Shown: positions 36,118 to 44,707 of the stretch, piece by piece
Layout: every line of letters starts with the position of its first letter
How positions within the stretch are numbered: position 1 is the stretch's first letter
NCBI RefSeq assembly: GCF_023374055.1
Contig: NZ_JAMBEP010000001.1
Span: forward strand, 2,046,001-2,110,000
DNA from: Luteimonas galliterrae
Lineage (GTDB): Bacteria; Pseudomonadota; Gammaproteobacteria; Xanthomonadales; Xanthomonadaceae
Length of the DNA stretch: 64,000 bases
Direction of reading: 5' to 3'
Translations under genes and position numbers: made by a program
Notes under the pieces: model-generated
What the model was told of the DNA's origin: nothing
The model's database searches: none
What the model saw: the letters and a program-made list of their open reading frames with translations, nothing else

Positions 36118-37962
36118 TCATAACGCTTGCGCGCCTTGCATCGCGGCGGTCGGTGGCGAGCCTGCGTACCGCACCGGCGGGGTTTGATCATCGGGTGCGG
36201 CGCGCAAGCCCGCCAAAGCTTCGACGATGCGCCCGCAGGCATCGCTCTGGTCGCTGTCGGCCACCAGCACGCGCTCGACGGGCACGCCGTCTTCGATCAG
36301 ATGCCGGCCGGCGGATGCGTTGCCCGTCACATGCAACGACGCCAACGTGCGGATGACTTTGCGGCTGGCTTCGTCGGGCACGCCCGGAGCGTCCGTGTCG
36401 TCCGCGGTTTCGGTATCGATGCACACCACCGGAATCTGGTGGTAGTAGGCGACCAGGGTCGTCGCGAACGAAGCGGCGGCGGCGCCGGGCACGAGCACCA
36501 TGTCCGGTTGCACTTCGCGCAGCACGCGCTCCATGCCGCTGAACGCCGCGGAGCCGATTTCGATCGGATCGCGAGCCGGCTCCACGGGATCCGGCATGCG
36601 GCCCAGCGGCATATCGAGCACTTGGACCGCAGCGTCCGGATCCTGGCCCGAGCTCGCGGCGACGCATACCGTCGGCCCGAAACGTTCGTCCTGAGACAAG
36701 CGCTGGGCGATGGGCGCGATCTTGTCCGCATCGGCCTGGTCCGCGAGCACCCACAAAGCCTTCAACGGGCTTTGCGACGAGTCCGCTTCCGCGGCGGCCG
36801 GCGCGTCGACGGCGCCGCCGTTACCGCGTTCGCCGGAGGCAAGCGACGGTTCCCACGCCTGCGCCAACGCGCCCTCGCCGGCCACGATGGCCGCAGCGCG
36901 TTCGGCCGTCGCAGGCCGCAAGCGGAATGGCGCGATCAGCCGCACGAACATCTGCGGCAGCCACAACACGTAGGCCACCAGCGTCGCTGCGAACGCCGCT
37001 GCGCTCACCAAGTGCGGCAAGCCGCGCAAGACATAGCCGAACGTCGCCAGCAGGACGCCGGCGGAGACGATGGCCGCCAGAGCGAGGCGCGGAGAATAGC
37101 CGGCGTCCAGCAGCAGATGATGGAGATGCTGCCGATCCGGCTTGAAAGGCGATCGCCCGAGGCGCAGGCGGCGATACATCACCGCGAACGTGTCCATGAT
37201 CGGCAGCGCCACGCACCACAGCACGTCGACCGGCGCCAGCCGCGCCACATTGCGATGGCTCAGGAAGACCAGGCTCCATGCCAGCAGGAAGCCGATCAGC
37301 ATGCTGCCGGCGTCGCCCATGAAGATCTTGCGTCCGTCCGGCCACCCCAGGTTGACGAAAAGGTAGGGGATCAATGCGGCGAACAGCACCTGCAGCAGCA
37401 ACAGCACGCTGGGCACCGACCAGCTGGTCTGGTCGAAGAACAGGATCGCCGCGATGCTGACCATCGCCATGGAAGCGGCGAGGCCGTCGATGCCGTCGAG
37501 CATGTTGAAGGCGTTGATCAAGCCGATCACCGCGACGATGGTGAACGGCACGCCCAACGCACCCAGCGCCAAACTGTGCTCGCCGAGCTTGAGCCCGAGA
37601 TCGTCGACGTGGAATCCCGATGCCGCGATCACCAGCGCCACGACGCCAGCCTCCGCGAACAGGCGCGAGCGCACGCTCAGGTCGCCGAAATCGTCGACGA
37701 GGCCGATCAGGACGATCAGCACGCCGCCGGCCATCAGGCTCATCACGAAGCGATCCAGATAGCCGAGGTAGCTCAGTCCCACCAGCATGCCGGCGAAGAT
37801 GCACAGGCCGCCGATCAGGGGGATACGGCCGCGGTGGAGCTTGCGCCCGCCCGGCTTGTCCACCAACCCGAAGCGGCGCGCAACGGGCCGTATGGAGAAG
37901 ATGGCGAACAATGTCACGGCCAATGCGATGGCGCTGGCTGCGACCAGTTTTGGATCATCCAT
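36118..37962 (-). CDS. WecA-type polyprenyl-phosphate sugar-1-P transferase fused to a degenerate WecB-like domain
   Basis: A 614-residue two-part protein. Residues 1-350 are a WecA/MraY-family initiating transferase with 10-11 helices: RKLHRGRIPLIGG (residues 40-52), LVDDFGDL (88-95), NAFNMLDGIDGLAA (150-163), FMGDAGSMLIGF (214-225) and the HLHHLL loop (279-284). After a linker (350-398) the C-terminal 190 residues follow the order of the UDP-GlcNAc 2-epimerase (WecB) N-terminal half: KIAPIAQRL, VQPDMVLVPG, AYYHQIPVVCID, VPDEASRK and LHVTGNASAGRHLI. Key epimerase residues are changed: the GDT motif is GAA, HVEAG is CIDTE. The second epimerase half is missing, so this domain is probably not an epimerase. 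First gene of the cluster; start at the ATG at 37962. Confidence 0.85.
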   Translation of the reverse strand: MDDPKLVAASAIALAVTLFAIFSIRPVARRFGLVDKPGGRKLHRGRIPLIGGLCIFAGMLVGLSYLGYLDRFVMSLMAGGVLIVLIGLVDDFGDLSVRSRLFAEAGVVALVIAASGFHVDDLGLKLGEHSLALGALGVPFTIVAVIGLINAFNMLDGIDGLAASMAMVSIAAILFFDQTSWSVPSVLLLLQVLFAALIPYLFVNLGWPDGRKIFMGDAGSMLIGFLLAWSLVFLSHRNVARLAPVDVLWCVALPIMDTFAVMYRRLRLGRSPFKPDRQHLHHLLLDAGYSPRLALAAIVSAGVLLATFGYVLRGLPHLVSAAAFAATLVAYVLWLPQMFVRLIAPFRLRPATAERAAAIVAGEGALAQAWEPSLASGERGNGGAVDAPAAAEADSSQSPLKALWVLADQADADKIAPIAQRLSQDERFGPTVCVAASSGQDPDAAVQVLDMPLGRMPDPVEPARDPIEIGSAAFSGMERVLREVQPDMVLVPGAAAASFATTLVAYYHQIPVVCIDTETADDTDAPGVPDEASRKVIRTLASLHVTGNASAGRHLIEDGVPVERVLVADSDQSDACGRIVEALAGLRAAPDDQTPPVRYAGSPPTAAMQGAQAL

Positions 37963-38239
37963 GCGTGCCTCGGAGGCTGTTTTATTAGTTGTTGGAATCC
38001 GTGTGCATCCGCACGTACAACAACCGTCCCCCCGGGCGGTCGAATTTCCTTATGTGGAGTAAACGAATCACTTGCTGCGCCTCGGCGTTACCGTTAGGCC
38101 GAAGCGAATTTAGTGATAGCAACCTGATGAAAAGATGAAGAACTCAGCTTCAGACTGCTGAATAGGTGCAGCGCATGATCGATCCGTTCGCGCATGAGTG
38201 CGCCGTTCATGAACGTCGTCTAACGCTGTAACGCATGCG

Positions 38240-38674
38240 TCAGACGCGCGAAATCCAATCGTCCATCGCGCTGTGTATCATGTCGTAGGCGCGTTCGAAT
38301 TCGTCCAGCTTGCGGCCGTACGGATCGGGAATGTCGGCGCCGTCCCGCCACCTGCGCAGTAGGAATATTTTCCCGCTCGATTGCGGCGACAGCGCGCGCA
38401 ACGCGGCCATATGGCGTTTTTCCATCGTCAGCACGATGTCGGCGCGGTCGATCAAAGCCTGTTCGATCTGCCGGGCGATGTGCGCTTTCGCGCTCAATCC
38501 GTGCGCCGCGAGCACCTGTTCGGCCAGCGGATCGATCGGGTTGCCGCGCAAGGCGGCGAGCCCGGCCGAACCGACGGCGAAGTCGCGGCCGGCCAGGCGA
38601 TGGCGCAGCAAGGCTTCGGCCATGGGGCTGCGGCAGATATTGCCTACGCACACGATCAGCGCGCTTTGGATCAT
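38240..38674 (-). CDS. Low-molecular-weight protein-tyrosine phosphatase
   Basis: A 144-residue Wzb-type phosphatase. The P-loop CVGNICRSPMAE is at residues 9-20 and the catalytic acid Asp is in the DPYGRK motif near residue 116. Such enzymes dephosphorylate the Wzc Tyr cluster. It is on the same strand 277 bp upstream of the polysaccharide cluster, so it may be read with it or separately. The gap between them holds a 12 bp palindrome (CGTTCATGAACG, 38204-38215) and no gene. Confidence 0.94.
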   Translation of the reverse strand: MIQSALIVCVGNICRSPMAEALLRHRLAGRDFAVGSAGLAALRGNPIDPLAEQVLAAHGLSAKAHIARQIEQALIDRADIVLTMEKRHMAALRALSPQSSGKIFLLRRWRDGADIPDPYGRKLDEFERAYDMIHSAMDDWISRV

Positions 38675-38727
38675 CGCGCCATGCTAACCGCGCGATCCTT
38701 GCGCCGGCGTCGAGAGTCCGGTCAGGT

Positions 38728-39627
38728 TCAGTAACCGGCGGCGTCCAACGCTTTCTCCGCCTCTATGCGGCCGAGCTCGATCATTTCGCCGGCGCGCCAG
38801 AATTCGTAGAACAGGCAGGCGTCGCGCGGGATGCGGATCACCAGTTCCGGCGGATCCAGCGCGAGCTGTATGCGTGCGATCTGCGCCTGCATGGTGTCCA
38901 GCGAACGCGCCATGATCTCGCTCAGGCCGATCTCTTCGCCCTGCTCCTCGCGCATGCGCCGCCGCAGGTGGCGCTCGACCCAGGCGGTGAAACGGTTCTC
39001 GCGCGCCGGCGCATCGGCTGCTACGGCAGGTTGGCCGGGCGGTTTTTCCGGCCAGCCGTGCATGTCGACGGCGATCAGCCGGTGCGCATCGGACAAACGC
39101 GTGGCCGCGATCGGCAACGGCGCCAGCAATCCGCCATCGACCAACTCGCGTCCGTGCACTTCGGCCGGCGTGAACAGACCGGGAATCGCGAACGAGGCGC
39201 GGATCGCCTGCCACAGCGGGCCCTGCCGCAGCCACACTTCGCGCTGGCGCAGCAGGTCCACCGCGACGGCGACGTAGCCGATCGGCAGCGTTTCGATCAG
39301 CGGATCGCCGACCACTTCGCGCATCGCATCGATCAGCCGTTCGCCACGGAACAGGCCGTTGCCGCCCAATGCCGGATCGAGCAGGCGGATGAAATCGCCG
39401 CGGTCCATGGCCACCAAGCGTTCGCGGTACTCGTGCAGCTTGCCCGCGGCGAAGATGCCGCCGACCAGCGCACCGCTGGACGAACCGGCCACGGTGACGA
39501 TCTCCATGCCGCGCGCCTCCAGCGCTTCGATCACGCCGATCTGGGCCAGGCCGCGCGCGCCGCCTGCGCCCAATGCGAGCGCGACGGGTTCGCCGCGGCG
39601 GATCTTCGGGGCTTCCGCCGCCGCCAT
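38728..39627 (-). CDS. Patatin-like phospholipase (RssA-type)
   Basis: A 299-residue Ser-Asp dyad lipase/phospholipase. The oxyanion loop GAGGARGLAQIGV is near residue 20, the nucleophile motif GSSSGALVGG near residue 48, and the catalytic Asp in the VDGGLLAPLP motif near residue 168. It has no signal peptide. The ATG at 39627 shares one base with the stop of the WYL regulator gene (TGATG), so the two are coupled. The substrate is unknown. Confidence 0.9.
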   Translation of the reverse strand: MAAAEAPKIRRGEPVALALGAGGARGLAQIGVIEALEARGMEIVTVAGSSSGALVGGIFAAGKLHEYRERLVAMDRGDFIRLLDPALGGNGLFRGERLIDAMREVVGDPLIETLPIGYVAVAVDLLRQREVWLRQGPLWQAIRASFAIPGLFTPAEVHGRELVDGGLLAPLPIAATRLSDAHRLIAVDMHGWPEKPPGQPAVAADAPARENRFTAWVERHLRRRMREEQGEEIGLSEIMARSLDTMQAQIARIQLALDPPELVIRIPRDACLFYEFWRAGEMIELGRIEAEKALDAAGY

Positions 39628-40598
39628 CAATCGCGGTCGTACTGGCTCAGCGCCAGCGACAGCAGCGAGCGCACCTGTTCGCGCAGCGACTTGGGCTCGA
39701 TCACCTCGGCGTCGCTGCCGTAATGCAGCACGTCCATCAGCAGTTCGCGCGAGGTGCCGTAGGGGATTTTCAGTTCGTAGCGGCCGTCGGGCAGCCAGCG
39801 GCCCTGCTGCATCGAGTGCCAGTGCTCGTCGGCCACCCAGCGCGCGGCCTTGGGGCTGAACACGATCGTGGCCCAGCCTTTGGGCTCGCCGGAGAAAATG
39901 CCGTAGCTGGACGACAAGTGCTGATCGAGCTGGTCGTCGCCGATGTCGAGCGCGGCTTCCTCCAGCACGCGCGCGTTGCCGATGCGGTCCACCGAGAAGC
40001 TGCGCAGCGCGTCGCGTTCGTGGTCCCAGGCGTCCAGGTACCAATTGTCGCGGTAGTGGGTGATGCGCTGCGGCGAAACGGTGCGCCGCGTCTTCTCATC
40101 GGTGGAACGCGCGCGGTATTCGAACGCCAGCCGCTTGCGTTCCAGCACCGCCGAAGCGGCGGTGCGGAAGGCGTGCTCGTCGGTGCGGCGGGTGCGGTGC
40201 GGGATCACCCGCACCCTTTCCACCGGCCAGCGCTTGCCGCCGGCATGCTCGGCGAGCAGGCCTTCGATGCGCTGGTGCAGCGGCGCCAGCGCACTCGACA
40301 GCACGCCGCCGCCGGTGCGCGCCAGCAGTTGCTGCGCGGCCAGCAGCGCGTGCAGTTCTTCCGAACTCAGCCACAGGCCGGGCAATTCGAAACGGCTGGC
40401 TTCGCCGGATTCGTAGCGGAAACCCGCTTCGCCGTCGCCGACCACCGGCGCCATCAGCGCATCGCGCAGGAAGGCCAGATCGCGGTAGACGGTGGCGCGC
40501 GAGCAGCCGAGTTCCTCCTGCAGCCGCGGCACCGTCACCGGGTATCGCGCGGACTTCAGGATGCGGTGCAGGGCGTTGATGCGCTCGTAACGGTCCAT
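39627..40598 (-). CDS. HTH-WYL domain transcriptional regulator
   Basis: A 323-residue regulator of the YafY/PafC kind: N-terminal winged HTH (ERINALHRILKSARYPVT, SRATVYRDLAFLRDAL, residues 4-45), then a WYL domain with the PQRITHYRDNWYLDAWDH segment near residue 173, followed by the WCX C-terminal extension. WYL domains sense nucleic-acid or nucleotide ligands. It starts a two-gene operon with the patatin-like gene. Confidence 0.9.
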   Translation of the reverse strand: MDRYERINALHRILKSARYPVTVPRLQEELGCSRATVYRDLAFLRDALMAPVVGDGEAGFRYESGEASRFELPGLWLSSEELHALLAAQQLLARTGGGVLSSALAPLHQRIEGLLAEHAGGKRWPVERVRVIPHRTRRTDEHAFRTAASAVLERKRLAFEYRARSTDEKTRRTVSPQRITHYRDNWYLDAWDHERDALRSFSVDRIGNARVLEEAALDIGDDQLDQHLSSSYGIFSGEPKGWATIVFSPKAARWVADEHWHSMQQGRWLPDGRYELKIPYGTSRELLMDVLHYGSDAEVIEPKSLREQVRSLLSLALSQYDRD

Positions 40599-40724
40599 GG
40601 GCGGATTATGCGGCTTCTTCGGCGTCGTGGCGGCGTCTGTCCGTCACAATGCCGCGGCTACGTTCTCACCAGGGATACCGGGCCGGGACCGGCCCGCCGA
40701 GCCGCTCTCCCACAAGGAACCCAC

Positions 40725-41402
40725 ATGCGCCGCAGCCTTCCCGTCGTCCTGCTCGCCTTGTCGCTGATCGCCGCACTGGCCGCCTGCAAGCAACAGCCCG
40801 CCGCACCCGCCGCCGATGGCGCGCCCGCCCCCGCCGAGGCGCAGTCGACGGCCGCCGCGGTCGCGGACAAGCTCAACCCCTTGCCCAGCGCCAAGGACGA
40901 GATCAAGGCCGCGATGGACGGCTTCCTGGACGTCAAGAGTTTCCACGCCACCATGAACATGACCGGCGCCGCGATGCCGGGCGGCGGCATGACAACGGAG
41001 ATGGATTTCGTCGCCCCGGACCGCTATCGCATGCAGATGCCGATGGGCACCCAGGTGATCATCGGCGACACCATGTATATGAGCGTGCAGGGCCGCTCGA
41101 TGAAGATGCCCATGCCCAAGGGCACGCTGAGCCAATGGCGCGACCCGGCCAAGCTGGCCGAGAGCCAGGCCACGCTGACCGTCGAAGCGCAGGGCCGCGA
41201 CACCGTGGACGGCATCGCGGCGCGCAAGTACCTGGTGCATAACACCCAACCCAAGCCGACCGATGTGACCATGTGGATCGGCGAAGACGGTCTGCCGGTG
41301 CAGATCCGCCACACCAGCAGCGAGGAAGGCAAGGCCGCGGACGTCACGATCCGCTATACGCGCTTCAACGACCCCTCGATCAAGATCGACCCGCCGCAAT
41401 AA
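40725..41402 (+). CDS. LolA/LppX-like lipoprotein
   Basis: A 225-residue lipoprotein from the ATG at 40725 (AAGGAAC upstream): signal MRRSLPVVLLALSLIAALAAC, lipobox LAAC. A Pro/Ala linker leads to a domain starting near residue 60 with strands KSFHATMNMTGAAMPG, TTEMDFVAPDRYRMQMPM and VIIGDTMYMSV; this order matches the half-barrel fold of LolA and LppX, which binds lipids. It could carry or sense lipids at the outer membrane; no partner is apparent. Met-rich strands are notable. Confidence 0.7.
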   Translation: MRRSLPVVLLALSLIAALAACKQQPAAPAADGAPAPAEAQSTAAAVADKLNPLPSAKDEIKAAMDGFLDVKSFHATMNMTGAAMPGGGMTTEMDFVAPDRYRMQMPMGTQVIIGDTMYMSVQGRSMKMPMPKGTLSQWRDPAKLAESQATLTVEAQGRDTVDGIAARKYLVHNTQPKPTDVTMWIGEDGLPVQIRHTSSEEGKAADVTIRYTRFNDPSIKIDPPQ

Positions 41403-41421
41403 CACCGTCGCCCTTGCTGTT

Positions 41422-41532
41422 TCCCCCTTTGAAAAAGGCGGATTAAGGGGGATTTGCTCTTGCCGTTGCTGTTGTTGTGGACCCAAGATCAAAAGCAAAT
41501 CCCCCTGCCCCCCTTTTCCAAAGGGGGGAACA
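41422..41532. repeat. Inverted repeat, family C
   Basis: Arms with TTCCCCCTTTGAAAAAGGCG at the left and the complement around 41506-41532 (CCCCCCTTTTCCAAAGGGGG). The same family forms the outer part of the nested element at 18291 and single arms at 48828 and 54937. It lies between the lipoprotein gene and the molybdoenzyme operon, 65 nt before the start of the latter. Confidence 0.85.
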
Positions 41533-41596
41533 GCAAATTTCAAAGGGGAACAGCAAGAGCACCACGCGCGTGCCGCGCGCAGGCACAATACGCGGC

Positions 41597-44500
41597 ATGC
41601 CCGCGCCCGCTCCCAAAGAGCCAGCCATCAACACCTCGCCCTCGCCGGGCGACGACGTCAAGACGACCACGTGCTACATGTGCGCGTGCCGCTGCGGCAT
41701 CAAAGTCTGGCTCACCGACGGCAAGATCCGCTACATCCAAGGCAATCCCGCGCACCCGGTCAACCAGGGCGTGATCTGCGCCAAGGGCGCCTCGGGGATC
41801 ATGCAGCACTACTCGCCCGCGCGGCTGGACAAGCCGATGCTGCGCGTGGGCGAGCGCGGCAGCGGCGAGTTCCGCGAGATCGAGTGGGAAGAAGCGCTGC
41901 GGATCGCGACCGGTTGGCTGGCGCCGATCCGCGAACGCAATCCCGACGAGCTGGCCTTCTTCACCGGCCGCGACCAGTCGCAAGCGCTGACCGGCTGGTG
42001 GGCACAGCAGTTCGGCACGATCAATTACGCCGCGCACGGCGGGTTCTGCTCGGTCAACATGGCCGCAGGCGGGCTGTACACGCTCGGCGGCAGCTTCTGG
42101 GAATTCGGCGAGCCCGACTGGGAGCATGCGCGCTACTTCATGCTGTGGGGCGTGGCCGAAGACCACGACTCCAATCCGATCAAGCTCGGCCTGGGCCGGT
42201 TGAAGGCCAGCGGCGCCAAGATCGTCGCGGTCAATCCGGTACGCACCGGTTACGGCGCGATCGCCGACGAATGGATCGGCATCCGCCCGGGCACCGACGG
42301 GCTGTTCGCGTTCGCGCTGATCCACGAATTGCTGCGCATGGATCGGATCGATCTGGACTATCTGGTGCGGTATGCGAATGCGCACTGGCTGGTGGTCCGC
42401 AATCCGGGCGGTGCGGACGATGGATTGTTCGCGCGCGATGCCGAAGGCAATCCGTTGTGCTGGGATCGCGACGCCTCAACTCCTCCCCTTTCGCGCAGCG
42501 AAGGGGGAGGTTGGGAGGGGGTAAGCCAGCTGCGGCAAGACTCTCCGCAAGCGAAAGGCACCCCTCCCCAACCCTCCCCTCCGCTACGCGAAAGGGAGGG
42601 AGCTCAAGCAAGCGCCGACGCCATTGGAATTTCGCCTGCAGTCGTCGGCGAATTCACCCTCGCCGACGGCCGCCGCGCCGTGCCCGTCTTCCAACTGATC
42701 GCAGAACGCTACCTCGATCCGCAATACGCCCCGGATGCCGTCGCCGAACGTTGCGGCATCCCTGCCGACACCATCCGCCGCATCGCGCGCGAACTGGCGC
42801 AGGCCGCGTTCGAAAGCAATCTGACCCTGCCGATCGCCTGGACCGATGCCTGGGGCCGCGAACACAAGAACATGGTCGGCCGCCCCGTGGCGATGCACGC
42901 GATGCGCGGCATCAGCGCGCACAGCAACGGCTTCCACACCTGCCGCGCGCTGCATCTTTTGCAACTGCTGCTGGGCGCGGTGGACGCGCCCGGCTCGTTC
43001 CGCTACCAGCCGCCGTTCCCCAAGCCGATCGCGCCGCCCAACCGGCCCGGCAAGACGCGCAAGGACAACGGCGCGCTCGATGCGCCGCCGCTGGGCTTCG
43101 TGCATGCGCCCGAGGACCTGCTGGTCGATGCGGACGGGCAGCCGCGCCGCATCGACCACGCGTTTTCATGGCGTTACCCGCTGGCCGCGCACGGCATGCT
43201 GCATACCGTGATCCGCAATGCGCATGCCGGCGATCCGTATCCGATCGACACGCTGCTGATGTTCATGGCCAATATGAGCTGGAACTCGGCGATGAACACC
43301 CGCGAGACCATCGGCTGGCTCACCGACAAGCGCGACGACGGCGAATACCGCATCCCGCGCATCATCTATTCCGACGCGTACGCATCGGAAATGGTCGCGT
43401 ACGCGGACCTGGTGCTGCCGGATACCACCTATTTGGAACGTCACGACTGCATCAGCCTGCTCGACCGGCCGATCTCCGACGCCGACGGCGCCGCGGATGC
43501 GATCCGCCACCCCGTGTTCGATCCTGCCACACAGCGCGAAGGCCGCGACGTGCGCGGCTTCCAGTCGGTCCTGCTGGATCTGGGCGCGCGGCTGGGCCTG
43601 CCCGGCATGGTGCACGCCGACGGCTCGCCGCTGTACCGCGACTACGCCGACTACATCGTCCGCCACGAACGCGCGCCTGGCGTTGGCCTGCTTGCGGGTT
43701 GGCGCGGCGCTGACGGCACGCAGCACGGCAAGGGCGCGCCGAATCCGGAACAGATGCGGCGCTACATCGACAACGGCGGCTTCTGGCGCGAGGAAATTCC
43801 CGAGCATGCGCGCTATTTCAAGATGGCCAACCGCAGCTATCTGGAATGGGCGCAGCGTTTCGGCTTCGTCGGATCCACCGAACCGATCGTGCTGCAACTG
43901 TATTCGGAAACGCTGCAGAAGTTCCGCTTAGCCGCGCAAGGCCATGGCGCTGCGCAGCCTCCGGACGAGCAGCGCGACCGCGTGGCAACCTACTTCGATC
44001 CGCTGCCGATTTGGTACGAGCCCTTTGAAGGTGCGGAAATCGACGACATGAAGCCCCTCTCTCACCGGGAGAGGGGTTGGGGTGAGGGTTCGGAGAACGA
44101 CGGTGCTCCGGCTTACGACGCTTCTCCGAACCCTCATCCGCCCTTCGGGCACCTTCTCCCGAAGGGAGAAGGAAAGAGCAAATTCCCGTTGTCGGCCATC
44201 ACCCAGCGGCCGATGTTCATGTACCACGCCTGGGGTTCGCAGAACGCGTGGCTGCGGCAGATCGCGGCGCGCAATTACCTGTACCTGCATCCGGACACCG
44301 GCGCCAAGTACGGCATCGCCGATCTGGATTGGGTGGCGCTGAGTTCTCATCACGGCGAGATCACCGTGCAGGCCAAATTCGCACGCAACATGCAGCCGGA
44401 CACCGTGTGGAGCTGGAATGCGATCGGCAAGCGCAAGGGCGCCTGGCGATTGGCGAAAAATGCGCCGGAAGGCGAAAAAGGCTTCCTGTTGAATCACCTC

Positions 44501-44707
44501 ATTTCCGACAAGCTGCCCAAGAGCGATTACGCGAATGCCGATCCGGTCACCGGCCAGGCGGCCTGGTTCGACCTGCGCGTCGCGATCCGCAAGGTCGACG
44601 GCGCGGCGATGGAATCGCAGCCGCAATTCATGCCGATCTCTTTCGGCGAAGGCGACGAAAAGCCGCTTCGCTACGGCGCGCAGGCGCGTAAGAAGGCGCA
44701 CGGATGA
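41597..44707 (+). CDS. Molybdopterin oxidoreductase catalytic subunit, SoeA-like
   Basis: A 1036-residue member of the DMSO-reductase superfamily. The start is the ATG at 41597 (MPAPAPKEPAIN); no Tat signal is present, so the enzyme should stay on the cytoplasmic side. An N-terminal 4Fe-4S site CYMCACRCG with the fourth Cys in VICAKG is followed by a Cys in HGGFCSVNMAAGG as the likely Mo ligand. The C-terminal cofactor-binding domain contains HAWGSQNAWLRQI. Together with the following FeS and DmsC-type subunits this resembles the SoeABC sulfite-oxidising enzyme, but other sulfur or nitrogen substrates are possible. Two stretches, residues about 294-336 and 819-859, are palindrome-derived insertions. 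The gene is followed by an ATGA overlap. Confidence 0.85.
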   Translation: MPAPAPKEPAINTSPSPGDDVKTTTCYMCACRCGIKVWLTDGKIRYIQGNPAHPVNQGVICAKGASGIMQHYSPARLDKPMLRVGERGSGEFREIEWEEALRIATGWLAPIRERNPDELAFFTGRDQSQALTGWWAQQFGTINYAAHGGFCSVNMAAGGLYTLGGSFWEFGEPDWEHARYFMLWGVAEDHDSNPIKLGLGRLKASGAKIVAVNPVRTGYGAIADEWIGIRPGTDGLFAFALIHELLRMDRIDLDYLVRYANAHWLVVRNPGGADDGLFARDAEGNPLCWDRDASTPPLSRSEGGGWEGVSQLRQDSPQAKGTPPQPSPPLREREGAQASADAIGISPAVVGEFTLADGRRAVPVFQLIAERYLDPQYAPDAVAERCGIPADTIRRIARELAQAAFESNLTLPIAWTDAWGREHKNMVGRPVAMHAMRGISAHSNGFHTCRALHLLQLLLGAVDAPGSFRYQPPFPKPIAPPNRPGKTRKDNGALDAPPLGFVHAPEDLLVDADGQPRRIDHAFSWRYPLAAHGMLHTVIRNAHAGDPYPIDTLLMFMANMSWNSAMNTRETIGWLTDKRDDGEYRIPRIIYSDAYASEMVAYADLVLPDTTYLERHDCISLLDRPISDADGAADAIRHPVFDPATQREGRDVRGFQSVLLDLGARLGLPGMVHADGSPLYRDYADYIVRHERAPGVGLLAGWRGADGTQHGKGAPNPEQMRRYIDNGGFWREEIPEHARYFKMANRSYLEWAQRFGFVGSTEPIVLQLYSETLQKFRLAAQGHGAAQPPDEQRDRVATYFDPLPIWYEPFEGAEIDDMKPLSHRERGWGEGSENDGAPAYDASPNPHPPFGHLLPKGEGKSKFPLSAITQRPMFMYHAWGSQNAWLRQIAARNYLYLHPDTGAKYGIADLDWVALSSHHGEITVQAKFARNMQPDTVWSWNAIGKRKGAWRLAKNAPEGEKGFLLNHLISDKLPKSDYANADPVTGQAAWFDLRVAIRKVDGAAMESQPQFMPISFGEGDEKPLRYGAQARKKAHG
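42478..42604 (+). repeat. In-frame palindromic element inside the molybdoenzyme gene, copy 1 (family E)
   Basis: Two near-complementary arms of about 43 nt (left: CTCCTCCCCTTTCGCGCAGC, right: complement of TCCCTCCCTTTCGCGTAGCG), each with its own hairpin. The frame continues through, encoding a Pro/Gly/Arg/Glu-rich stretch (TPPLSRSEGGGWEGVS to TPPQPSPPLRERE). It lies between motifs of the catalytic subunit, at a surface-loop-like position. Confidence 0.85.
44051..44172 (+). repeat. In-frame palindromic element inside the molybdoenzyme gene, copy 2 (family E)
   Basis: The left arm is a CCCCTCTCTCACCGGGAGAG hairpin with GGTGAGGGTTCGG; the right arm is the TTCTCCCGAAGGGAGAAGG hairpin with CCGAACCCTCATCC. 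The arms share the TGAGGGTTCGGAG core in inverted orientation. Encoded peptide LSHRERGWGEGSENDG to SPNPHPPFGHLLPKGE, unlike the surrounding protein. Confidence 0.87.

Noticed and set aside
37980-38025. Stem-loop upstream of the WecA-type gene as a JUMPstart/ops-like element
   Set aside because: No ops core (GGCGGTAG) is present and the complementary arms are short and interrupted.
38204-38215. CGTTCATGAACG palindrome as an operator of the polysaccharide cluster
   Set aside because: Only 12 bp, about 240 bp from the first cluster gene and close to the phosphatase stop; no promoter elements could be placed around it.
42231-42611. A frameshift or pseudogene in the molybdoenzyme gene at the low-complexity peptide
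   Set aside because: The frame is continuous and family motifs resume immediately after; the odd peptide is explained by a palindromic element.
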